Source: Candidatus Cloacimonadota bacterium (GTDB taxonomy: Bacteria > Cloacimonadota > Cloacimonadia > Cloacimonadales > Cloacimonadaceae). From it: a DNA stretch of 45,248 nt. Below the pieces are notes generated by a model. That model did not search any database. It saw only the letters and a program-made list of their open reading frames with translations, and was not told the origin of the DNA. Position 1 is the stretch's first letter, and each line of letters starts with the position of its first letter. The DNA lies in contig JAQUJJ010000013.1 in NCBI GenBank assembly GCA_028681035.1, positions 1 through 45,248 on the forward strand, given 5' to 3'. Made by a program: the position numbers and the translations under genes. This document shows, in pieces, positions 35,054 through 43,207 of the stretch.

Positions 35054-35529
35054 TTTATCTTATCTCCGACTTGAATATTATATTTCTTTGCAGAACCAGC
35101 AATTATCTCAAGCACATAACTATTGGGCTGTTCTGCTTTAATGCGGTCTTCGCTAAACGGTTTGGCATTCTCTATTATTTGAAAAACGGTTTCATCGGCA
35201 GAAATAAAAAGCATATCCAGAGGCAAGTATGTGTCTTGCATCCAAAAATCATAGTACTCAACCTTAGGGAACACGAAGAGCATCGCTTGATTTTCTGCCA
35301 TTGATTCACGGTTTTTCAAACCTCGCATCACTTCTTCCTGCTCCACCACTATCTCAATCTGGTAGTTCGTTTTAATACTACCATCTTTAGCAATGATATC
35401 CAAAACTCCATCATGACGGAACTGGTACTTAGGCTTTTCAGTGGAAGGTTCTGGCTGAGGGCTTTTACTGCATCCCAGCATTTGGCTGAATATCAGCAGG
35501 AGTGATAAGAAAAATAGAACGCGGTTCAT
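35035..35529 (-). CDS. DUF192 family lipoprotein
   Basis: The 164-residue protein has a lipoprotein signal (LLLIFSQMLGC, Cys near 20) and a DUF192 domain from about residue 55: the family marks VMRGLKNRESM, MLFVFPKVEYYDFWMQDT, PLDMLFIS and SYVLEIIAG are all present. DUF192 proteins are small secreted or periplasmic proteins with no established function. It sits between an M14 protease gene upstream and the YibQ-like lipoprotein gene downstream. Confidence 0.88.
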   Translation of the reverse strand: MNRVLFFLSLLLIFSQMLGCSKSPQPEPSTEKPKYQFRHDGVLDIIAKDGSIKTNYQIEIVVEQEEVMRGLKNRESMAENQAMLFVFPKVEYYDFWMQDTYLPLDMLFISADETVFQIIENAKPFSEDRIKAEQPNSYVLEIIAGSAKKYNIQVGDKIKWKRNP

Positions 35530-35541
35530 ACCCCATCTCCC

Positions 35542-37197
35542 CTATTTGCTAAGGATGATTTTATTGGTTTGGGTTGCACCGGGGCTTTGTAAGCGACAAA
35601 GATAAACACCGGAACTAAGGTTTCTGCCTCTCTCATCAAGACCATTAAAAATAACACTGTGTTCACCTGAACTCATATTGGCATTAACTGCTATTCGCAG
35701 CAATTCCCCTTTTAGGTTGTAAATGCTAAGCTTTATGGGAGTGTTATCTTTTGCCACATGGAAACGCAACATTGTTTCTGGATTGAAAGGATTGGGATAG
35801 TTATTTAGTAATCTGGTGGTATTCGTTACGGGAGCATAGTCATCTTCCGAAGCTACAGTAGCAAAAGAAAAGTTTTGGCTAACATAGCCAGTTGATGGCA
35901 CAGTAACACTTGCTGTCTGAGGCTCAAATCCATCCACTGAAGCGGTTATCTGATAAGTGCCGGGGAGCAATAACCTATGATAATCCCCCACATCCGGATC
36001 GGTGTGTATTGCCTTACTGTTCCCGCTAACAGTGATAGTGGCAGATAAGGGACTTCCTGAATTTGAGGTAATCATGCCCTTAACCCCGTTCTGGGCAAAC
36101 TCGATGTATTTGAGCAATGACTCTCTGTTTAAGTTCCAGTAAGTAGGTAATTGTGAAGAATTTGGCCATTTATTAGTACCAATCTCCGCAGTAATATCTA
36201 TGCCATCTGTAAGCCCATAAATCCAATCCTGCATACTACCGGTAATCACATACCAATCAGCACCGTTGGTGATACCATGGTAGAAATCAGTGCTATTATA
36301 CAAGTTAGAGTTTTCTCTAGAATACGTGAGGGACATTTCTTGTAGCAGAGCATCATCAGGAGCGAGTGTATGGGTATAATCCCAAGGATAGTTTATTACC
36401 AGTGCTCCGCCATGGAAGTTCATCGAAAGGTTGAAACTGTGAGCCAAAGAGAAATTCATCATGGCAACATTCTCCTGTTGCCAAGATTGGTTATCTGGAT
36501 GTTGGTTACCAGAAGGCATGGGATAATTCCTGTTCAAGTCAACATTGTTTGCATTGTTGCGTTGCATCGCTGCATATCCATCAGGGTTCATCATGGGGCA
36601 TATCCATATCTCTGTGTTATTCACAATATTCGTTATCCGCGGGTCTGTTCCATAATCGGCAGCAAGAAGTTCAATCAGCCTAATCATCATATCATAACCT
36701 ACTACTTCATCACCGTGCATACTGCTTACATACTTTAGTTCAGGTTCATTCTCTTCCACAAGCACATTATCTGATATCTTCATAAAGTATAGGGGACGGT
36801 TCTGCACACTCGTGCCAATCTGCACCAATTGGCAAATAGCAGGAAACATGTCTGCAATATCTTGCATAAAAGTGTAGTATTCGGCTAAAGTATGATAAGC
36901 ACGCATGGGGTCTTTAGTATCCTTTGTTTCTTCCCAAAGTGATAAAGCATATTCTTTCGCCAAATCTGGTATTTCAGTAGCGTTCATCCCTCTGGCATTA
37001 ATGCTTTCATGCTCTGCATAATCCCTAACATAGGCAACTATCGCGCCGGTGCGTTTGTTAACAGAATCCACGCTTATATTCATTAAGTTCAAAGTTTGCA
37101 CATCAGCTTTTAGATTCCAGCTTTGAATATGCACAGGGTAAGCACTCAATACGAATGCAGTGAGGACTAGGCAAAGGCTTATTAGTAAATGTTTCAT
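35542..37197 (-). CDS. secreted M14 zinc carboxypeptidase with FlgD-like C-terminal tail
   Basis: The 551-residue secreted protease has a signal peptide (MKHLLISLCLVLTAF, cleaved near LSA), then an M14 domain with the zinc ligands in SMHGDEVVG and the third His in NFHGG, the DLNRNYPMP segment and the catalytic Glu of ITAEIGTNKWP. A carboxypeptidase-regulatory-like domain follows (SATITVSGNSKAIHTD, about 375-445). The last 85 or so residues have NNYPNPFNPETMLRF, YNLKGELL, SSGVYLCRL and end KIILSK, a FlgD-like tail often used for surface sorting. It should digest extracellular peptides, which suits an amino-acid fermenter. No secretion-system gene is in the window. Confidence 0.93.
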   Translation of the reverse strand: MKHLLISLCLVLTAFVLSAYPVHIQSWNLKADVQTLNLMNISVDSVNKRTGAIVAYVRDYAEHESINARGMNATEIPDLAKEYALSLWEETKDTKDPMRAYHTLAEYYTFMQDIADMFPAICQLVQIGTSVQNRPLYFMKISDNVLVEENEPELKYVSSMHGDEVVGYDMMIRLIELLAADYGTDPRITNIVNNTEIWICPMMNPDGYAAMQRNNANNVDLNRNYPMPSGNQHPDNQSWQQENVAMMNFSLAHSFNLSMNFHGGALVINYPWDYTHTLAPDDALLQEMSLTYSRENSNLYNSTDFYHGITNGADWYVITGSMQDWIYGLTDGIDITAEIGTNKWPNSSQLPTYWNLNRESLLKYIEFAQNGVKGMITSNSGSPLSATITVSGNSKAIHTDPDVGDYHRLLLPGTYQITASVDGFEPQTASVTVPSTGYVSQNFSFATVASEDDYAPVTNTTRLLNNYPNPFNPETMLRFHVAKDNTPIKLSIYNLKGELLRIAVNANMSSGEHSVIFNGLDERGRNLSSGVYLCRLQSPGATQTNKIILSK

Positions 37198-37410
37198 TAT
37201 CTATCCTATGTTCAAATGTATGATGGCTTTATCTTAGTGTTTCAGTGCATATTCTGAGCCATAACTGCTAATATAAATTAATGCCAGGTTGGCAGCGACA
37301 CATGACTGTGGTTGCTTAATGCTGCTTCATTCCTGATCTGACATGGTTCACAAGCAGCCATTGCGCTGGACCTGGCGAACTCAGTTTTTTAGATTGGGCT
37401 AAACTGTCAA

Positions 37411-39201
37411 TTAAAAACGTAGGTTAAGGTTTAAGGTACTGCGCCAGTCCAAATTATCCATTGCATTGCCATAAGGTGAAATCGATAGCTCCACTATTGA
37501 ATTGTTGTTAAACTGCCATGCGAAACCAAGTAAAGCATTGTACTCTTGCCAGGTTCCCCATGAATATCTGGGAGTTAGCGTCCAAAACAAAGACCTGACA
37601 TCGTGTCTTATGCTAAGTGCTGCTGTATGGCGACGGTTTTTTGCATGAAGGTCATAATGGTCTGCAACTTCATCTGCATATTGATTTTCTTCATAAGCAT
37701 AGCTCATATCAATTAGCAGCGCATTATCTGGGCTGCTCCTAAAGGGGAGGTTCAGCCAGATGGGATCCTGACTGCGGGCAATGAAGGGAAAAGTATCGAA
37801 TATGAGGTTATATCTATACGCTACCTGACGGTAAAAGGTATTTGCCTTACCCACGTAGGTGTAATCGTTGTAATCCGCTTTTAGTTGATAAGATTGCACA
37901 AAAGCAATGCGATCTCCTAGAATAACCTGGCAATCGGGTTGGAAACTATAACTTGTTACTTGTTTGTTGTTTGCCGAGAGGATAGAATTTATGTATATGT
38001 CGTCACGCAGGGCATAACCTAGCCACACTCCAATCCTTATTCGTTGATGCCAATAATGCTTCCATCCCAAGCGAAAGCTTTGGGTCAACAAATCATTGTC
38101 GTAATTATGGTTGTCGTTGGGATAACTGGATACTTGCAAATCCAGATTAGCTGAAACGATTAGAGAGTCGGAATATGCGTATTGCCACGTTAACCTGTTT
38201 TCCCACCTTCTCATTTCCACAATTCTGTTGTTAACAGCATTATTGTATTCCCTTTTACTGCTACTTTCATCGAAGTTACTAATCAGTGTTACCTTGGGAT
38301 ACGGCTCGAATATCAGCCCTAGAGAGCTTAAATTGTAAGTTTCCTTATTGTTACGCTGTTCATTTTGAGTATAATCCACGTTTTCATGATTCAGCGTTTG
38401 TATTAAGCTAATTAGAAACCGTTCATCAGGAATATATTGAACCGAGCCAACTATAGCAGATTTTTTCCGCTGTTGCTTGTCAATCCAGTTATAGTAACTG
38501 TTTCCTAACAAGGAATCCGGTGCCTTTAGGTTAAAGATATCATCGTTACGTTGAATAACATTGGCATTGGCATCCAGAATTAGGTTAGAGCTATAGAGGT
38601 TAATGTATGCGCTAGAATGAGCCGAATCAAATGCTTCCCAAGCCAGTTTTTTTCGTTCTGCACCGATTGCTAAGCCGCCTTGAAATATGCCAAATTCTGC
38701 TGCATAGTGTCCGGTTGAACCAAGCCAATAGCCATCACTGCTTAGCTGGCTTTCAGCATTATTCCTATCCTGTTCCTTGCGCATCAGAGCTTTCCCAAAC
38801 ACGTTAAGAGAAAGACTGTCAAGCGGTTCTAATCCCAATTGATAACCCAGAGATGCAGTTTTATTTACATAGGGTGAAGGCTCTAAATCGCTTTTGTCAT
38901 ATATAGATTGATAATCTGTATCAAAGCGGTGCTTGAGTGTATTTTGATTGATGTTAAACCCCAGCTTAAACAGAGAGTTCTTGCTTTCCTGATTGAAGTT
39001 TAGCCTGTTTTCAAGGCTGCTTTGTCCGCTGATATCAAGGCTTGTGCGGACAAAAGGGAAGTAGCGGTATTGGAGATTATTCTCTATGCTTTGAACGTAT
39101 TTGCTTGAATAAAGATAGTAGTCCAGCCCCTGTGTTTGGGCAAGCAGATATGAACTACAGAGTAGCCAGAATATCGCTGAGGCGAATGAAATCCGCTTCA
39201 T
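37411..39201 (-). CDS. outer-membrane beta-barrel protein of unknown function
   Basis: The 596-residue product has a signal peptide (MKRISFASAIFWLLCSSY, cleaved near LLAQ) and a long series of aromatic-rich amphipathic strands, ending LNLNLRF with a terminal Phe. No plug or periplasmic domain is visible and no family was recognised. ATG 39201 is chosen because AGGAG lies 11 bases upstream; a GTG at 39213 sits on top of that site. The start lies inside rsmA (47-base overlap), which is unusually long and implies coupling to rsmA translation. It may be a porin or an assembly barrel. Confidence 0.7.
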   Translation of the reverse strand: MKRISFASAIFWLLCSSYLLAQTQGLDYYLYSSKYVQSIENNLQYRYFPFVRTSLDISGQSSLENRLNFNQESKNSLFKLGFNINQNTLKHRFDTDYQSIYDKSDLEPSPYVNKTASLGYQLGLEPLDSLSLNVFGKALMRKEQDRNNAESQLSSDGYWLGSTGHYAAEFGIFQGGLAIGAERKKLAWEAFDSAHSSAYINLYSSNLILDANANVIQRNDDIFNLKAPDSLLGNSYYNWIDKQQRKKSAIVGSVQYIPDERFLISLIQTLNHENVDYTQNEQRNNKETYNLSSLGLIFEPYPKVTLISNFDESSSKREYNNAVNNRIVEMRRWENRLTWQYAYSDSLIVSANLDLQVSSYPNDNHNYDNDLLTQSFRLGWKHYWHQRIRIGVWLGYALRDDIYINSILSANNKQVTSYSFQPDCQVILGDRIAFVQSYQLKADYNDYTYVGKANTFYRQVAYRYNLIFDTFPFIARSQDPIWLNLPFRSSPDNALLIDMSYAYEENQYADEVADHYDLHAKNRRHTAALSIRHDVRSLFWTLTPRYSWGTWQEYNALLGFAWQFNNNSIVELSISPYGNAMDNLDWRSTLNLNLRF

Positions 39202-39937
39202 CAAGGCTTTCACTCCTACGCTTAAAATCTATTTGTGATGCTTCTTGCAGCAATAGCATCTTATCCTTGCCTATCATGGGAACTAAGTTATTCGCCAGGG
39301 TTTTACGCCGGTGGGCAAAGGAAGCTATCAGCAAGCGGTGAAACAGCGCCGGATTCTTGATGACGGGTTTAACCTTCCTAGGGAGCATCACAATTACAGC
39401 AGAATCTACATTGGGAGAAGGCTCGAACCAATTGCGATCCACGTACATAGCAATAGAAATGTCGAACAACAAGCGCAGCCTGATGCTTAATGGGGCATAG
39501 CTTTTTGTGCCAGAGCGTGCGCTAAGCCTCTCTGCCACTTCTTTCTGAACCATCATAACAATACGGCTAAAAGAGCTTTGATGTTCTTCCAGACGTGCGA
39601 GTAGTGGGGTGGTTATCTGGTATGGGATATTGGCAATTAGTTTGATTTGGGAACCATCAGTAGCTATTAGCTTATCCCAATCTGCCAGCAACACGTCTCC
39701 GAATTCGAAGAGAACCTTATCAGTATAGCGTTCTTCAAGCTCTGTGAATAGCCTTCTATCCAGCTCAAATGAGCGCAGTTTTATGGGGTATTTTAACAAT
39801 GCATCGGTAAGTATGCCTTTGCCAGCCCCAATCTCCCACACATTGTCGCCATCTTCCAGCAGCCCCAGCGCAGCAATATCTTCTGCAATTGCGGTGCTGT
39901 TTAGAAAATGCTGCCCGAGTTCCTTGAGAGCTTTCAT
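39155..39937 (-). CDS. rsmA: 16S rRNA dimethyladenosine transferase
   Basis: The enzyme dimethylates two adjacent adenines near the 3' end of 16S rRNA during small-subunit assembly; its loss gives kasugamycin resistance. The 260-residue protein has LGQHFLNS, the SAM motif EIGAGKG (35-41), FELDRRL and the catalytic NIPYQITTPLL (103-113), followed by FEPSPNVDSAV. Length is normal. Its 3' end overlaps the start of the beta-barrel gene. Confidence 0.95.
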   Translation of the reverse strand: MKALKELGQHFLNSTAIAEDIAALGLLEDGDNVWEIGAGKGILTDALLKYPIKLRSFELDRRLFTELEERYTDKVLFEFGDVLLADWDKLIATDGSQIKLIANIPYQITTPLLARLEEHQSSFSRIVMMVQKEVAERLSARSGTKSYAPLSIRLRLLFDISIAMYVDRNWFEPSPNVDSAVIVMLPRKVKPVIKNPALFHRLLIASFAHRRKTLANNLVPMIGKDKMLLLQEASQIDFKRRSESLDEADFIRLSDILATL

Positions 39938-40002
39938 CTTAATAAAATTGCGCTTTCGTCTATAAGCTTAAATTGTGCTATTTACGAAAGCGCAGAAGAT
40001 GT

Positions 40003-40179
40003 TTATGCGCTTAACTTTTCCGGTGAAGTGCCTTTACAGATTTTACAAACTTTAATGGTTTTGTCCGTTAATTTGATCTCGTGCAATACTTTGATACCGG
40101 TGCGATGGCATACGGGACATTCTCCACGACCGTGGCTTGGTAGGTTAACTATTCCTTTTCCGCGATAATTCTTCGCCAT
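40003..40179 (-). CDS. small zinc-ribbon protein, conserved hypothetical
   Basis: The 58-residue basic protein starts MAKNYRGKGIVNLPSHGRG and has two pairs of cysteines, CPVC (about 25-28) and CKIC (about 46-49), able to bind one zinc. AGGAG precedes the ATG at 40179 with seven bases of spacing, better than the earlier in-frame ATG at 40209. I recall similar short proteins with a KGIVxLPSHGRG start from a few other phyla, without a known role. Size, charge and zinc fit a ribosome- or nucleic-acid-associated factor; this is a guess. Confidence 0.75.
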   Translation of the reverse strand: MAKNYRGKGIVNLPSHGRGECPVCHRTGIKVLHEIKLTDKTIKVCKICKGTSPEKLSA

Positions 40180-40308
40180 TGTAAACTCCTTATTTTTAAC
40201 ATTATTCATCTATTTTGTGACAAGTATGCAGAAGGGGGCTTAGAGTCAATAGTTATTTTAACGATAGAGAACAACCGCTGTATTTTGACTCATACAAGCG
40301 GCGCTTTT

Positions 40309-40378
40309 GACTTAAAAATCGGCGGCGATATCTTAGGAATAGAACACTACAAGCTGCCATTTCGCCGATTTATGAGTT
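40309..40378 (+). repeat. conserved-end hairpin element, copy B
   Basis: A 17-position stem (40309-40325 with 40362-40378) begins GACTT and ends GAGTT around a 36-nt loop. It has one A-A mismatch and G-T wobbles in the same terminal positions as the other copies. The right flank TTAAAAGAAAAA is identical to copy A, but two inner base pairs are compensatory replacements. Confidence 0.75.
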
Positions 40379-40537
40379 AAAAGAAAAACTGCGTATCTTG
40401 GAGTTCAAAGTGCCTTCTGTATCTGCACCATATTTGCTTACTAATATACACTAGGGTCTTCAAGTGGCGGTTGCAACCTGCGTTGTGAGGTTAAGCTGAT
40501 TTTACGCTTTGGCATGTGATTTATGCCTTCTCGCTAA

Positions 40538-40718
40538 GAGTCCCATCGGGACGGTATTTCAGATAGCAAACGCGTGATAAATGTGAAGAGAGTCCCATCG
40601 GGACGGCATATCCCTAATAAACTAATGAAACACAATTCCATCTAAAATATCGTCCCTACAGGACTCAGGGTGTTTTGGGCATCGTTGTTCTATCTGAAAT
40701 ATCGTCCCTACAGGACTC
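40538..40718. repeat. cluster of four 29-bp palindromic repeats
   Basis: Copies begin at 40538 (plus), 40590 (plus, tail diverged), 40640 (minus) and 40690 (minus), about 50 bases apart. The unit is GAGTCCCATCGGGAC followed by a GGTATTTCAGATAG tail; in the minus copies the palindrome reads GTCCCTACAGGAC. Each unit has a short GTCCC/GGGAC stem. Spacers are non-identical but too variable in layout, and the orientation is mixed, so this is not a CRISPR. It is a REP/BIME-like cluster. The same unit recurs at 43734-44167. Confidence 0.8.
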
Positions 40719-40740
40719 ATGCTGCTCTTTGGCATCGTTT

Positions 40741-40810
40741 AACTCACAATTACGCTGAACGATAGCTACGCTTGCATCAAACTGAGCTTATCGCAGCGTA
40801 ATTGTAAGTC
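40741..40810 (-). repeat. conserved-end hairpin element, copy D
   Basis: On the minus strand a fully paired 17-bp stem (40794-40810 with 40741-40757), with G-U at two terminal positions, encloses a 36-nt loop. The loop's own ends, CGATAAGCT and AGCTATCG, can extend the helix. It lies downstream of the M42 gene end and faces copy B across the palindromic cluster. Confidence 0.75.
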
Positions 40811-40847
40811 TAACGGCTTTCTTTAGGTAATTGTAAGTCAAACGGCG
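40798..40847. repeat. 29-bp-period tandem of GTAATTGTAAGT
   Basis: GTAATTGTAAGTCTAACGGC (40798) recurs with one change at 40827, so the right end of hairpin copy D is duplicated in tandem immediately before the end of the M42 gene. Confidence 0.7.
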
Positions 40848-40849
40848 TT

Positions 40850-41908
40850 TTATCTAACTAATACCATTTTATCATCAACACTCTTCACGAATTCTACTAA
40901 CAGTGCGACAGCTTTATCTAAATCACCCAAAGATATAACTTCATTAGGAGAGTGCATATAGCGATTTGGGATGCCGATAACAGCAGTGGCAGTACCCGTT
41001 CTGGAAGCATGAATAGCATCTGCATCTGTTCCCGTCCCTGCGGGAGCAATCTCAATCTGCACCGGAATCTTGTGTTTCTTGGCAAGCTCCAATAGCCGAT
41101 TATTAACAGCGGGATGCAAGGCTGCACCAAGGCTAAGCGTGGGACCCTTGCCCAAGCCTACTTCTCCATATATCCGTTTATCTGCGCCAGGAATATCAGA
41201 AGTGAAGGTTACATCCACAACAATGGCAATATCCGGCTCGATACGGAAAGCGCTGGTTCTTGCGCCTTTCATCGTGGTTTCTTCGCCTACAGAAGCTACG
41301 GCATAATAGTTTGCCTTGATCTTCTTTTTGGCAAGCTCGTGCATAACCGCAGCAGCAATATACACACCCACTTTGTTATCGGTGGCTTTGCTTACTATCA
41401 AATCATCTGTGAGTTGCTCAATTTGGGAGCTATAGGTTATAATATCGCCAATGCTTACTCTTTTCAGGGCATCTTCTTTATCTTTAGCGCCGATATCAAT
41501 CCACAGGTCTTCTATTTTAAGCTTAGGAGTGTCATCGCTACCACGCATCATGTGGATGGGCTTTCTGCCGATGATTCCGCGAACAATCTTGCCTTCATGG
41601 TGAATATCCAAGCGAAAGCCGGGAAGCAGGTTTACATCGAATCCACCCAGGGTTTTTACATAGATATAGCCGGAATCATCGATGTAGTTTATCATGAAGC
41701 CTATCTCATCCGCATGACCAACTATCATTATCTTATACTTTCCGCTGCCTTTCTTGTAAGCTATCAGGTTGCCATTAACGTCGCCTGTAATCTCATCACA
41801 ACTGCCTTTTAAAAAGGCTCTGGTGATTGCCTGAGCTGGTGCTTCAAAGCCAGAGGGACTGGGGACTTCCAGCAGGTCAAAGAGGTACTTTTTCTGCTTA
41901 TCGTTCAT
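40850..41908 (-). CDS. M42 family aminopeptidase
   Basis: This cytoplasmic metallo-aminopeptidase trims peptides; M42 enzymes form tetrahedral dodecamers. The 352-residue protein has VPSPSGFE, the first metal His in IVGHADEIGF, the bridging Asp in ATDNKVGV, the catalytic Glu pair in VGEETTMKGA, the Asp in VDVTF and the last His in RYMHSPNEV. Specificity within the family (glutamyl, general or endoglucanase-annotated) cannot be decided. AGGTGA precedes the ATG. It is probably co-transcribed with the cupin gene 14 bases upstream. Confidence 0.93.
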   Translation of the reverse strand: MNDKQKKYLFDLLEVPSPSGFEAPAQAITRAFLKGSCDEITGDVNGNLIAYKKGSGKYKIMIVGHADEIGFMINYIDDSGYIYVKTLGGFDVNLLPGFRLDIHHEGKIVRGIIGRKPIHMMRGSDDTPKLKIEDLWIDIGAKDKEDALKRVSIGDIITYSSQIEQLTDDLIVSKATDNKVGVYIAAAVMHELAKKKIKANYYAVASVGEETTMKGARTSAFRIEPDIAIVVDVTFTSDIPGADKRIYGEVGLGKGPTLSLGAALHPAVNNRLLELAKKHKIPVQIEIAPAGTGTDADAIHASRTGTATAVIGIPNRYMHSPNEVISLGDLDKAVALLVEFVKSVDDKMVLVR

Positions 41909-41922
41909 CTATTCACCTATCT

Positions 41923-42318
41923 TTAACAGTTATTGGCTTCTTCATCTGCGAAGGGATTAAGTGTTTTCTTCTGCACCGGCGCTTCATGAGGTATCATGCA
42001 AAGAAACTTTAAAGTATCCTGCCCGGTATTGTTAAAAGAATGCATAATTCCGGGATCAACATACATCGCATCGTTCGCCTTAAAAGGTGTTTTCCCCTCT
42101 TCTGTTACTAAATCGCCGGTGCCTGCAAGGCAATACAACTCGTGCTCCCAATCATGTTGATGATAGGGTGTATGACCACCGGGGGCAACTTCAAACATGC
42201 GCATGGCAAAGTTTGGAGCACCATCTTTCTGAGCAATTAACCAACGGATTTGTGCGCCTTCGGCACCTTCGGCATATACGGGTTCGAGTGGAACTTGGTC
42301 GAAATGGATTACTTTCAT
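41923..42318 (-). CDS. cupin-domain protein
   Basis: The 131-residue single-domain cupin shows both family motifs: GGHTPYHQHDWEHELYCL, with metal ligands His, His and Glu, and the second motif PGIMHSFNNTG, with the last His. Such stand-alone cupins are metal-binding sensors or small enzymes; the role here is unknown. AGAGGAGG lies five bases before the ATG, an unusually strong ribosome site. It probably forms a two-gene unit with the M42 peptidase. Confidence 0.88.
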   Translation of the reverse strand: MKVIHFDQVPLEPVYAEGAEGAQIRWLIAQKDGAPNFAMRMFEVAPGGHTPYHQHDWEHELYCLAGTGDLVTEEGKTPFKANDAMYVDPGIMHSFNNTGQDTLKFLCMIPHEAPVQKKTLNPFADEEANNC

Positions 42319-42771
42319 GTATTCCTCCTCTATAGAAGTTTATTTTTCTTATATTCAAGCTGACTATCAACTTAAGCTTGCATTACCTGTGCTATAATCT
42401 CGAAATTATGTCAAGCTTGATATTAAATAAGCTACTGATGTTTTATCCAAAAGCAACATAGTTTTCCTCTTACAATCTTCCACTTCAGCACGCCAACACC
42501 TAAACACTCTATATACATATCAAAGAACAAAAACAAGCTTCTATGATGTAAGGGTGACAAATCTGAGATTTTTTGGACAGAATTGCGATTTATTTTTCCA
42601 AGGCTAAGAATTCATGCTCTAAAGGTACAAAATATCAAGTAGCAAAATATCTAATATTTATAACTGGACTTAATATTCCATAAGATTTCAACTACACTTG
42701 TGAGTTTAAAGGGAATGGTTTAGCTGCGCATAATGGCATGAAGCCAAGCCAAGATGCAAGTTTCATTGTAG

Positions 42772-42791
42772 AGCAGGATTCCGATCCTGCT
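42772..42791. repeat. palindrome AGCAGGAT-TCCG-ATCCTGCT
   Basis: An 8-bp perfect stem with a four-base loop, without a T-tract, in a gene-free region. It resembles the 23009-23028 palindrome in design (GGAT/ATCC core), so both may belong to a REP-like class. Confidence 0.55.
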
Positions 42792-42826
42792 GAAAGTAAC
42801 TGTTAAAGAAAAGTTCTTTTTTTAAC

Positions 42827-42866
42827 ACAGAGAACAGCAGAGAAAAACAGAGAATAGCAGAGAAAT
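42827..42866. repeat. two tandem 20-bp units, ACAGAGAAYAGCAGAGAAAW
   Basis: Two copies, 42827-42846 and 42847-42866, differ at two positions. It is a purine-rich micro-tandem of no evident function. Confidence 0.7.
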
Positions 42867-42986
42867 TTAGAAGTAGAATGCCATGATAAAACATAGCGAG
42901 CAACATCATATAGTTACTAAACAAAAGCAAAGTCATGTAAGAAATATGCAAGCTTCTGCCCGTGTGTGATTTCAAAGGAGAATGTT

Positions 42987-43088
42987 GTGAAAACGAAGCG
43001 TTTATTGGTTCTGCTTTTCATCCTGGTTATGGGACATGGAGCAGAATTGGCTTTTAATAATCTTAAGGCTTTGGGGAGGGAAACATGA
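42987..43088 (+). CDS. short secreted-protein remnant
   Basis: A GTG start at 42987 with AAGGAG six bases upstream encodes 33 residues beginning MKTKRLLVLLFILVMG, a good signal peptide, and then only about 15 more residues. The gene is probably truncated. Its TGA overlaps the ATG of the next short frame. Confidence 0.45.
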   Translation: MKTKRLLVLLFILVMGHGAELAFNNLKALGRET

Positions 43089-43207
43089 AAGCTACAAAGG
43101 TGATAGCTATCTTTGTTCTTACCATCTGGATTTATTGTTTATCTGCTCAGAACCACATGGATATAATGCTGTCCATTCAAGGCTGTTATCTCCATTGGCT
43201 ATGGTAA
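43085..43207 (+). pseudogene. truncated secreted-protein gene joined to phage DNA
   Basis: ATG 43085, behind GGGAGGGA, encodes MKATKVIAIFVLTIWIYC with cleavage near LSAQ, then runs out of frame into the terminase fragment and stops after 40 residues. The signal peptide and ribosome site look functional, but the mature protein has been lost. The junction with phage sequence is near 43150-43175. Confidence 0.5.

Larger units (their letters stand above)
40210..40849. other. 640-bp repeat-filled intergenic region
   Basis: No gene was found. It contains a half-copy of the conserved hairpin end (TTTTGACTCAT near 40284), hairpin copy B (40309-40378), four phased copies of the 29-bp GTCCC palindromic unit (40538-40718), hairpin copy D (40741-40810) and a further half-copy (40827-40847). 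Confidence 0.7.
42319..42986. other. 668-bp intergenic region with repeats
   Basis: AT-rich, with no credible gene. It holds an AGCAGGAT/ATCCTGCT palindrome (42772-42791) and a 20-bp tandem repeat (42827-42866). A hydrophobic minus-strand frame over 42763-42975 crosses these repeats and is rejected. The left end should hold the cupin-gene promoter, but no convincing -35/-10 pair was found. Confidence 0.5.

Noticed and set aside
40309..40378. Integron attC site
   Set aside because: The hairpin lacks the R/L box core sites and no integrase or cassette gene is near.
40538..40718. Possible CRISPR array, from about 50-bp periodicity of 29-bp repeats
   Set aside because: Repeats are imperfect, two are inverted relative to the other two, only four exist, and no cas gene is nearby.
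41114..41812. 232-residue plus-strand frame
   Set aside because: It is antisense to the clearly identified M42 peptidase and lacks any family signature.
42763..42975. Minus-strand 70-residue hydrophobic frame
   Set aside because: It crosses a palindrome and a tandem repeat, has no ribosome site, and its composition reflects AT-rich repeat sequence.
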